Below, one piece after another: positions 38,501 to 45,054 of a DNA stretch of 64,000 nucleotides. The position numbers and the translations under genes are program-made. This DNA is from Vigna angularis (Eukaryota; Streptophyta; Magnoliopsida; Fabales; Fabaceae), in the NCBI RefSeq assembly GCF_016808095.1, contig NC_068977.1, forward strand, positions 11,406,479-11,470,478, written 5' to 3'. The notes beneath the pieces were generated by a model. The model was not told the DNA's origin and ran no database searches. It saw nothing but the letters and a program-made list of their open reading frames with translations. How positions within the stretch are numbered: position 1 is the first letter of the stretch; each line of letters begins with the position of its first letter.

Positions 38501-41204
38501 ATCAATTACACCCACTGAAACAGGGAAGTAAGATCAGATATAGGCTCAGGAGAGTGAGGCGAGCGGAACCCTAGATGCGCGGTGAAATTCCGACCAGCGT
38601 AGGGCGGCGCGTGAACAGTACGCGCGCGAGATCTGGCGGGCTGCGGCGGCGCGTGGCAGCGCGTGAGGGCTTTGCAGGGACGGCGACCACCAGGGTTGGG
38701 TCGCGCTCACGGAGGCGCACAAAACCCCTAAATTTTCCTGAGAAAATGGGGTACCGGCGACGGCGACGGCGACGGCGAAAACGGCGGCGACGGCGGCGGC
38801 TGGTGGTTGATGGCGTCTACAGAAGAGAGCCCCAGTGCTTGGCTCTTGATACCATTTTGGAGAATTAAGAGAAAGAAACTCTCTTTTTCATATTATTATC
38901 TTCACACTAAACACATACTTATACAATAATGAAAAACAGTAATCAACAATAAACAGTAAACAATAGGCTCCTACAGAGCCTATATCTAAAAACATATTAC
39001 ATTTCAACAACTATAATATGTAAAGATACAAACCTCAACTTGAAGCTAGTTTTATAAGATAGAGTTAGGCTTAAATTCTACTTTCACATATAGCATCTGA
39101 GCTATCCTAGTAAGGTTTATGGAGTCTATCATGTCATCTATCCTAGTAAGGTTTATGGAGTGTATCATGTCATCTGCTATAAGACCGTCCATAAATATCT
39201 ATTTCTATGCTCAAGACGTCTTGTCTTAGATATGAAGGGGTGGATGGAAGATCTCAAATTAACTAGAGATTTTACTAAATTATGATATAAAAGTGGGTGC
39301 ATCTTTTCAAGCTAATTTTGTAAAGTCAAGTTAAGCCTAGGACCTACTTTCAACCTGTTGTTTATACAATATTGCTGCTATTCTTTATATAATTGTCAGT
39401 TATAATTAAAAATGATTTGATTTTAGTTCATTTCATTCTTTTTTAGATATTTTGATGTAAAAAGTGTTAATATTCATATTGTCTTTCTGAAGTAATCGAT
39501 GGCTAAGGAGACAGTTTTTCTTTCTTTTTTTATTTTTCGGATTAGAGTGTTTCTTATGCAATGTATAGTACTTGAAAACATATTTGAAGCTTTGACTGCA
39601 AACAGGTCAGGCGCAACCTTGACCAAGCTAAGAGCTTGTTGGAAGCTTTGATCAAGGTGTGACTTCCAAGTTATTTTTGAGTGTTATACCATATTTCTAT
39701 CATTTTTTTTTCAATCTTATTGTGTTGAATACAATCATGACCAGAGGGAGGAGAAAAAAAGAGAAGTAATGGAGAGTGAAGTTACATTGCAGAGGATGCA
39801 AATGAAGTACAAGGTATGGATGTTCTTTTGAATGTTTATTGTCTTCAATCTGCTGACAATTTAGAGCTGATCATTATTAGTGTTAATTCCCCTTTTTGGA
39901 TGGAATTGGACTGGATTGATTTTTCTTTGGTTGAGTTAGAATACAAAATCTTTTTGTATATATTGAGACCTATTGAACATAGTGAAAAACGATAGGAATT
40001 TATTTACTCTTGTTTTTTTGGCTATCTGAATTAAGTATAGTTTCTGCTAATCAGAGTTGTAATAAGCAAACTCCATGTTCTAGTTCTTAGTGGTTGACTG
40101 AGAAGGCTGAAAAAAGGAAAAAAACGTAAGAATTTGTATATAACTATGCAATTTGATGCACCTTGCTGGATCAATTCTATAATTTATTAGCGCTGTGTAC
40201 TTTGGATATTGTTTCTTTGGCTTGTCATAGAATGCATTGTGAGGTAGATTTTTTGTACCTATGAACCAATGTGTGGGTTTCTATTTCAGCATGAAACTGA
40301 ATTTTTGGAAGACAACTTGGCATTCTCTGGCTTTACTGCTTTCTCTTCCAAGTTTGTTTCAAGTGAAGAAGAATATTTCGATTCTGATGATGTCATGACA
40401 AACCGCCTTCCTAGAACACGTTCTACTGCAGTACAGAGTTTGCCTTCCCATGACACCAACCTGCCCATGGTTACTACAGCTAGCACAAAGCAAGAGTTTA
40501 GGAGGAGATATGTCCCGCACGGATGGCCTCATAAACTGGTATTTATTTCATTATCTAACTACCCATCTATCTAGAAAGAATTGTATGATGTGAGTGCACA
40601 AGAAGAGCATATCTTGACGGTATAATCCTAAATGAATAATGAAATTATAGATTTATGTAATTAATTCAATTTTGAGCACCTATGTATGATTCCATGGCCA
40701 AGAATTACCCATTTCACTACATTTTTTTAAAGAGTTATTCTTACAACTCTACATTTTATATACCAACCCGTTTTGTGTTTATCTCTCTGCACATATCATT
40801 CATTACATTTTGTATTTCTGTTGTAAAGTTTGTTGTACTAGTTGTGGTACAAATACAATTTGTCTGTGAAGTGTTCTCTTCCCCTTCCATTTCTGTACAT
40901 GTCCTCGTAGTTCAGCATGGTTGTTGATGAGTTGTTGTGACATGGGATTATGCAGGATCCACTTGAGCCAGTTTTATTATTCACTAAACCTCTACTTCCA
41001 GATAAGTTGGCCATGGCAGGCATTATGCCACCGGATTCTATAGCAACAAATGGGGTGTCATCGCCATCGTATAGATTTCGCGGGCGAATGGGTAGAGGTG
41101 GTCGGATAATATTTGACCGGTGGAATCCTCTTATGCAAACTCCAATTGATTGTGGTAATTCTTATTATATGCCTCCCAAACCACGACCTTCAACATGTAA
41201 CTAA
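14504..41204 (+). CDS. EPL1: Enhancer-of-polycomb-like protein, 12 coding exons over 26.7 kb
   Basis: Homologue of Epl1/EPC, the scaffold that joins the MYST acetyltransferase to the NuA4/TIP60 complex, which acetylates H4 and H2A.Z in the nucleus. Exons: 14504-14653, 15118-15250, 15354-15456, 17224-17347, 28967-29032, 32711-32749, 32966-33046, 33180-33227, 39606-39656, 39745-39813, 40290-40538, 40956-41204. All introns are GT..AG, phases agree and the sum is 453 codons. The N-terminus has the EPL1-domain signature '[18 protein letters not shown]', then '[12 protein letters not shown]' and '[12 protein letters not shown]'. The block '[11 protein letters not shown]', the helix '[22 protein letters not shown]' (split by intron 9) and an R/G-rich C-terminus follow. 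The start is the ATG of this signature. Introns 4 (11.6 kb), 5 (3.7 kb) and 8 (6.4 kb) carry retroelements, yet splice sites and exons look intact. Confidence 0.93.
15457..17223. other. EPL1 intron 3, unclassified insert-like part 15570-16330
   Basis: The intron is 1.77 kb. The part 15570-16330 differs in texture: 'tctctccctcaaaatca' occurs twice in tandem (15649-15682), and the minus strand is T-rich with chance frames. It may be a decayed element, but no terminal repeats or protein similarity were recognised. Confidence 0.3.
18636..19820 (+). pseudogene. gypsy gag, broken
   Basis: Capsid gene of the gypsy element. An ATG at 18636 opens a frame with three in-frame stops (near 18727, 18915 and 18964) before the 284-codon open part 18966-19820. 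The open part has the retrotransposon gag core ('[20 protein letters not shown]', '[12 protein letters not shown]', '[15 protein letters not shown]'). Near the end a zinc-knuckle-like '[14 protein letters not shown]' stands where the family has C-x2-C-x4-H-x4-C; the second cysteine is missing. The protease frame follows shifted, so translation of a gag-pol protein is not possible as it stands. Confidence 0.85.
20021..24178 (-). pseudogene. copia 1 gag-pol polyprotein with two nonsense codons
   Basis: One frame of about 1385 codons is interrupted only by TAA at 23143-23141 and TAG at 22885-22883. The first stop falls directly after the aspartate of the protease motif ('GPWVLD' then stop then 'GAIDH'). 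Domains in order: gag with C-x2-C-x4-H-x4-C knuckle (about codon 253), protease, GAG-pre-integrase ('CESCQLGKH'), integrase ('SDIWGPS', 'LRSDNGREY', '[10 protein letters not shown]'), reverse transcriptase ('YVDDIVLTG') and RNase H ('SDADWAG', 'SSAEAEYR', 'CDNQAALH'). The remainder is well kept and the sister copy at 34.3-38.4 kb is unbroken. Only the two stops mark it as defective. Confidence 0.92.
24190..24613 (-). other. GC-rich leader of copia 1
   Basis: Between the 5' LTR and the gag start lies about 0.4 kb of very GC-rich DNA (many 'cggcgactcttgtgg' units at 24305-24380) in otherwise AT-rich surroundings. Read on the + strand it gives chance frames rich in Gly/Asp/Arg. The copia 2 leader is GC-rich in the same way. 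It may act as a structured leader or packaging region; that is inference. Confidence 0.6.
24766..28010 (+). pseudogene. gypsy pol remains: protease, RT, RNase H, integrase, chromodomain-like end
   Basis: After the nested copia the protease continues ('[21 protein letters not shown]', near 24910-24980). Reverse transcriptase follows with '[10 protein letters not shown]' (25460) and 'FFDDILVYS' (25760), broken by a stop near 25582 and frameshifts. RNase H shows '[16 protein letters not shown]' and '[15 protein letters not shown]' in 25902-26630. Integrase in 26676-27296 has 'CLVCQQHK' of the zinc part and the acidic triad in 'MDFIVKLP', 'SDRDPLF' and 'SDGQTELLN'. A C-terminal part with '[17 protein letters not shown]' and 'FNLEDKV' (27800-27990) is chromodomain-like. 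It is not translatable as one protein. Confidence 0.85.
29860..32150 (-). pseudogene. decayed Ty1/copia fragment in EPL1 intron 5
   Basis: Minus-strand pieces of copia pol with many stops and frameshifts: RT '[15 protein letters not shown]' and '[11 protein letters not shown]' (31.1-31.3 kb), '[12 protein letters not shown]' (about 30.9 kb), and the RNase H end 'KHIE...FIQEKV' interrupted by a solo LTR at 29960. Gag-like remains may extend to about 32.1 kb. No LTRs of its own were found. It is older than the other copies in this gene. Confidence 0.75.
29960..30215. mobile_element. solo LTR, 256 bp, target repeat GTCTC
   Basis: It starts TGTTAGGATA and ends GGAACCTATCA, with GTCTC directly on both sides (29955-29959 and 30216-30220). 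It contains 'cggtataaatagattg'. Ends and layout resemble the LTRs of the gypsy element at 18.3 kb, so it is probably a related family reduced by LTR-LTR recombination. Removing it and one GTCTC rejoins the codons for '[13 protein letters not shown]' of the copia RNase H. Confidence 0.85.
34304..38434 (-). CDS. copia 2 gag-pol polyprotein, intact, 1376 aa
   Basis: A single open frame from ATG to stop encodes capsid and enzymes for retrotransposition in the cytoplasm and integration in the nucleus. Approximate positions: gag core 1-240, an R/G-rich patch, zinc knuckle C-x2-C-x4-H-x4-C from residue 247, protease '[10 protein letters not shown]' (Asp 329), GAG-pre-integrase 'CESCQLGKH' (about 480), integrase acidic residues in 'HSDIWGP', 'LRSDNAKEY' (about 572) and '[10 protein letters not shown]' (about 609), reverse transcriptase '[11 protein letters not shown]' (about 1058) and RNase H 'CDADWAG' (1224), 'SSAEAEYR' (1265), 'CDNQAALH' (1299). 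No key residue is visibly missing. The sister copy at 20.0-24.2 kb has two stops. Whether it is transcribed is unknown. Confidence 0.96.
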   Translation of the reverse strand: MASTAINSSLSATPIITSAKLNWKNYLSWSSAVELWFLGQGHHDHLEQDISMVPDEEKSQWQKLDFQLCAILWQSVEQEVLDILRPYKTCSSFWKRAEDIFANDVQRLFDATQRVASLKQVNHDMVSHIAKARAAVEELKNFFVADSLEGINKKLDKFYMVLILRSLHSDYDHVRDQVLAGDQIPSMDGLVTRLLRVPPLVKDENSIDVIGTSAMIMPQGRGVPQGRGGGRSNRGRGGRSIRPPPQCTYCKKLGHTRDKCYVLHGYPDKVAHVSKSGDLESRISNEEYEEFLRYKSGKPSNPGQSSVMTSVPTASLSQSVEGHNPWILDSGASNHISGNIPSFSSLSSPRIPHLITVANGSKVKSQGIGTVSLSPSLSLNSVLYVPNCPYNLISLSQLTRTLNCSITFTANSFVIQEHGTGRLIGEGHESQGLYFLKPHSSVSCFTTSSPKLLHDRLGHPSLFKLKMMVPSLKNIQVLDCESCQLGKHVRSSYPKRSETQCDFPFSIIHSDIWGPSRVTSFGFNYFVTFIDEFSRCTWVYLMKERSELLSIFKSFFIEIKNQFGKTIKILRSDNAKEYFSLAFSSFLSSQGILHQSTCPHTPQQNGIAERKNRHLIETARSLMLNTNVPVHHWGDAVLTACFLINRMPSSSLNNKIPHSVIFPNDTLYHVSPRVFGCMCFVHNVSPGLDKLSAKAIKCVFLGYSRLQKGYRCYSPSTKRYYMSADVTFFEDTPFFSSSMEDRSSVQQMFPLPTCDPLIIPDSVPQNQNPNNIVPPPLITYQRRTQSRTPNTDDPRDSDPSASDPQTMDPSSSSPSTDSDDNWPIALRKGIRSTRNPYPIYNFVSYHNLSPTYFSFVSSLSSTKVPNNIHEALVHSGWRQAMVDEMKALEHNGTWDLVPLPPDKKPVGCRWIYTVKVGPTGKIDRLKARLVAKGYTQVYGQDYCDTFSPVAKTSTVRIFLAMAAIRHWPLYQLDIKNAFLHGDLEEEIYMEQPPGFVAQGESGLVCKLRRSLYGLKQSPRAWFGKFSQVVQKFGLKRCEADHSVFYGHYSPDKCVYLMVYVDDIVITGNDITRINQLKNHLFNHFQTKDLGRLKYFLGIKVAQSKEGVIISQRKYALDILEETGLTNCKPIDNPMDPNQKLMTDQGEPFSDPERYRRLVGKLIYLTITRPDLSYPVGVVSQFMQNPHVDHWNAVLRILRYIKGSPGQGLLYENKGNTRIEGYCDADWAGSPIDRRSTTGYCVLLGGNLVSWKSKKQNVVARSSAEAEYRSMALTTCELVWIKQLLQELKFCKNEQMKLYCDNQAALHISSNPVFHERTKHIEIDCHFIREKLLSKELVTEFVNSNEQLGDMLTKSLRGPRIQFICSKLGAYDLYAPA
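38435..38854 (-). other. GC-rich leader of copia 2 with CGGCGA repeats
   Basis: The stretch between the 5' LTR and gag is GC-rich, with runs such as 'ggcgacggcgacggcgac' at 38757-38780 and 'ggcggcgcgtggcagcgcgtg' at 38645-38665. The + strand frame 38575-38868 (Arg-rich) is a by-product. It resembles the copia 1 leader in character. A structured leader or captured host DNA are both possible. Confidence 0.55.
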
Positions 41205-41716
41205 TTTGTTTTTGTTATCTGATGCTAAAATGGTACCTTTCCTGTTGGTTAGAATTTAATTGATAATCATTGGGAAGGTACAATGTTGCAATGGAAACTT
41301 GTAAACATGATTTAGGTCTGTAAGGTTTTCTCTTCTTTTTCTAGGTACAAGGTCATTCAAGTATTTTTCATTGGGGGCAGTGAAGCTAGATGCATTTTGT
41401 ATTAATATATCTTCGAGTTTCCTCTGCCTTGGTTCATGCAATGGGTTTTTTATTTTTTTTCTGTATAAAAAAAATAAGGTAAAGCTTCCAAAGAACCAAA
41501 ATAACACTTTCAAAATAAATTCACATGATAACATCTGAATTTACTTGTGATTTCTTTTTGAGTGGGTCGATTTCAGTTTTGATGCAAGCAAATACCTTAT
41601 TGAAGTCTTGTTAAATGACCTTTTGATTGTGGTTAGCAATACCAATTCTAACTTGGAATCTATTGGATAGAAGTATTTTGGACTCCATATCTTTTTAGAG
41701 GCTTTTCAAGTTGTGT

Positions 41717-41757
<41 letters not shown>

Positions 41758-42900
41758 AATAAACTACTCCTGCTGTTTCGAGACATTTTCAGACATTTTA
41801 TGTAATGTAAATATGAAAACTTTTTTATGCTGCTAAACAACATATTATAAGGCTATTTTTTTTAATGTACAATCCATCATTTAGATGACAATGTTAGTGT
41901 ATTTTAGTTAGATGACGTAGTCAGTTTACTTTAATGAAGTTATATTTTTGTTATTTGTCTAACATATACTGCTTTTACACCATTTCATTTAATTCAGGTT
42001 ATGTTCGCATGTCTTTTCTTTTATTAACTTTAGTTTAACTTGATTGTATATAAGTATTATTATTGTCATTTTTTATTTAAATTGAGTGTATCAAGACATT
42101 TTACTATCAACTAAATTTGTCCTCAAATTGAGTACAAGTATATAATGAAACTTTTGATGAAATACATAAAGTTATCGCTGTTTTACAATAATAAGTTGTT
42201 AGTTTACAAGGAAAAATTTTTCAATAATAAGTTGTTAGTTTACAAGGAAAAACTTTTTAAGACAGGAATACTCATTGTTCTAGAGTCGAATTTCACAAGG
42301 TGTATTCTAAGCACTACAGGTTTTTTTATTTTCTCTCATATGGGACATGTACATAAAGTGTTTATATATTGGACTTAATACGTTCAATTCATCAAAAATT
42401 TCTGCTGGAGAAGCTTTTCATTATAGCTTGTCTTACTATCATTACCGTTTCAGAATTATGATTAAATTCTTGCTAATACCTTTTATTGTTGCTTTGAAAG
42501 TTGTATAAGAGAATTTTTTTGTATCTGTATGTTGCTATTGACCAAACATTGGATGCAGTTAGAAAACGAAATTATTTTTATGGATTTTGAAACATAACTA
42601 AAAAAGTAAACATATTAGGATGACTTTAGAATTTGAAAAATCTACCCTTCCCACCTTTGAAGCATCTATTTGAGGTGCACTGATTTAGATGTTACTCCAA
42701 TTTAAGAAAAACTGAGGTGCACTGAGTTTATTATATATATGCCATCAGCCCTTGCTTTGATAAGTGAATCAAATTCCCTGAACACTTGTACAGCAGTAGC
42801 ATGTCACTTTTCTTTTATCTTCAGGATTTGGTTCTGGTCTTTTTACTACATGCACCTCCACAATTTCTTTCTGCACCCCCAAAATATTGATAATTTTATC
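41205..42900. other. EPL1 3' region and gene-free DNA
   Basis: The EPL1 3' untranslated region presumably covers the first few hundred bases. At 41718-41747 stands a run of 30 C followed by 12 A (41748-41759). At 42186-42258 a 36-bp unit 'caataataagttgttagttt...' is repeated twice in tandem. No further gene was seen. Confidence 0.5.
41718..41759. repeat. poly-C (30) joined to poly-A (12)
   Basis: An uninterrupted run of 30 C (41718-41747) passes directly into 12 A. Runs of this length are rare in plant DNA and prone to sequencing or assembly error, so the exact length is uncertain. Confidence 0.85.
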
Positions 42901-42929
42901 ATCTGTAAGAATGATTTTTGGATTACCTG

Positions 42930-43420
42930 TTACAGAACTCTCCGAAATTTCTGGAACGTGTGAAATTTATTCTGAAATAGGATTTTGGAAGCGAACTTTC
43001 TAGAAAGCATATGAATCCTTTGTTGAATTTTGAAATTCAATAGAAAAAATTCTTAATCAAATTTTGAAATTTGATGGAAAAAAATTCTTTATTGAATTTC
43101 AAAATTTGATAAAGAATAAAAAGAATGAGATGTAAGGTTTTTCTAATTGCAAAGAACAATTTTGGAATTTAAAATTTTTTTTTGGAGATGTAGAATAAAA
43201 TGATTGGATGTGTAGGTGAAACAACCTAATTGATTAGCTGAATTTAATTTTATCCATCTAAAATAAAGAAGGCTATTTCTTTCTACTCCTTATCAAATAT
43301 CTTCCTACAACCCATCGCATGCTTTGAAAATTTTAATCCAGAATAAGGGTGGAATGAGTGCTTCTGAAAAAATATTTTCGGGTTAGTTTAGCATGTTCCG
43401 GAAAGAAAAATCCTGTTAAA
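42930..43420. repeat. degenerate 'ttctggaa'/'gaaatttgat' repeat tract
   Basis: Short motifs around 'ttctggaac', 'ttgaaatt' and 'aaaattctt' recur in both orientations, as in the tract at 5820-6230. It is not coding. A decayed MITE or minisatellite is possible. Confidence 0.4.
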
Positions 43421-44560
43421 TGGGTGTTCGAAGAAGTTTGATGGGGTGCAGGAAGTACCTAATAAAAAAATCAACATTATTTTATGCTTATATGCCACTG
43501 GCAAGTTCCACTAGAAGTAAAAACAAAGGTAGAAAAAGTGCCTCTTGTAAGTCTTTTAACATCACTTTTTACAGTATGTTTTATGTTCCTCTCTTTACAA
43601 TATCACAACAATATAAAATAAAAGTTATTTATGAAGCTCTTAATATCCAAATATTTTTTATATTTCAAAAGTGTAAAATTAAATTATTGAAATTATTAAT
43701 TATTTTAAATCTTTTTTGGAATAGGGTCTTAGTGACCATGATGTCAAGAAGTGTTCTTATTTATGTTATAAGTAAAAAAATAATTTTAAATTGTTGGAAA
43801 TTAGGTCATTATATAGATATAAGGTAGACTTAATGGTAAAGTTGAAAAATTAGATGAAAGAGGTTGTAAGTTTAACTCTTCTACTAATACTTAGAAGTTA
43901 TAAGATTGGTTTAGTAGATTTGGAAGTGGGAGTTAAAGAAATTGTGTTCAATTATAAATTATTTACAAGATTAGAAATAAATCATAAAATTTTCCAAAAA
44001 ATTTAAAACTTGTATGCTGATTTATTAATTTATAATAATTATTTTAAAAGTCATGTCTAAACGATTTTTTTTATTGAGAGAATACATAAAAATTAAACAA
44101 AATTTTGTCCATTTTATATTTTTTTCATAACCTCTGTCATCTAAAAGTGTTTGTTTTTGTATATCCTTCACGAATTTGTATCTTTCAGACCATAATAACA
44201 TGTCCCTACGTGCAAGATCATACCATAATACCATGCACAGAAAATATAATTTTATAAGCTTCGTATAACTTCTTTACAAACATGAACAATGCTAATCTTG
44301 GTCCTCTGAGCTACAGCTTTGATTTCAGTGCCAATCTTTCAAACGAGTCCTTGGGACTACCCTGGAGTTAATGAATCATATGCACATTGTAAATCATATT
44401 TTCCACAACATTGGAATCCCTTATGAAACATTGGACTTTTCTCATCAATAATTTTCAACTGCATTCTCCAAACTGTTAGGAAGTTCATCCCTGGAAAAGC
44501 TGGAAGAATACTTGAGACGAATAAATTAGTTATTAGTTCATGTCAAAGATTAAAGAGTTA
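43420..44560. other. AT-rich gene-free DNA
   Basis: Nothing recognisable was found; the frame at 43420-43827 has no family resemblance and low-complexity composition. The 3' untranslated part of the minus-strand fusion gene may reach to about 44.9 kb. Confidence 0.45.
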
Positions 44561-44564
44561 AATT

Positions 44565-44876
44565 ACCAATTTAGTATCTGAAATTGTATCTCAGTGTCAC
44601 TAATTCCTGAAAATAGGGAAAACTCAAACAAGTCCCTGAATTGTTTAAAGGTTTTATTTAAATTTCCCAAATTAATCTCTCTTTTTATTTTGATCTCAGA
44701 ACATATGTTATTATTATCACTTCAGTCATGGATCTAAGGATCAAAATGACAAAAAGAGAGTTAACTATAGGAACTTAAACAAAACTCAAATATTTCAAGT
44801 ACTTATTTGAGTTTTTCTTAGTTTCAAGAACTAATACAATAACAATATGAAATTTTATGAACGAAATTCACTATTT
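44565..44876. repeat. foldback/MITE-like element with ~105-bp inverted arms
   Basis: The left arm (about 44565-44672, with 'aaactcaaacaagtccctg') and the right arm (about 44770-44876, reverse 'aaactcaaataagtacttg') pair over about 105 bases with mismatches. The loop is about 95 bases. Such foldback elements are common next to plant genes. Termini and target repeat are not clear. Confidence 0.6.
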
Positions 44877-45054
44877 ATTCAAGACAAAATTGAAAGGGAA
44901 ATGTGTAATGCTCCTATTACCTTCAAATACATCACAGCCCCGGCATGGAGAAATCATTAGCTGTGTGATAGATTCTGCAAATTATTAGTAACCCTTTGAA
45001 GAATTGATGCATCAGCCAGATTTCTGGATTACATCCTTAGCAACTCTAAGCTTC

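Larger units (their letters stand above)
34142..39009 (-). mobile_element. Ty1/copia retrotransposon 2, complete, identical LTRs
   Basis: LTRs 34142-34296 and 38855-39009 are 155 bp each and, read base by base, identical. The target repeat ACTAT stands at 34137-34141 and 39010-39014. On the minus strand the primer site 'tggtatcaagagcc' adjoins the 5' LTR (38854 downwards), a GC-rich leader follows, then one unbroken gag-pol frame, then the purine tract 'cttgagggggag' before the 3' LTR. All parts needed for autonomous movement are present. It lies antisense in EPL1 intron 8. Confidence 0.97.
34110..39353 (+). mobile_element. old TRIM in EPL1 intron 8, split by copia 2
   Basis: The first LTR runs 34110-34141 and, after the copia element, 39010-39090 ('tgttggaaatc' ... 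'gagttaggcttaaattctac'). A degenerate primer site 'tagcatctgagc' stands at 39091-39102. The interior 39103-39240 contains a tandem duplication of about 37 bp ('tcctagtaaggtttatggag' twice). The second LTR is about 39241-39353. It corresponds part by part to the intact TRIM at 48747-49126. It is strongly diverged and its target repeat is lost. Confidence 0.65.

Noticed and set aside
38575..38868. Arg-rich + strand frame of 97 aa
   Set aside because: By-product of CGG/CGA repeats in the copia 2 leader, on the strand opposite to transcription of the element.
43420..43827. 135-aa + strand frame
   Set aside because: AT-driven composition (Lys, Ile, Phe), no recognisable motif, no splice partners.
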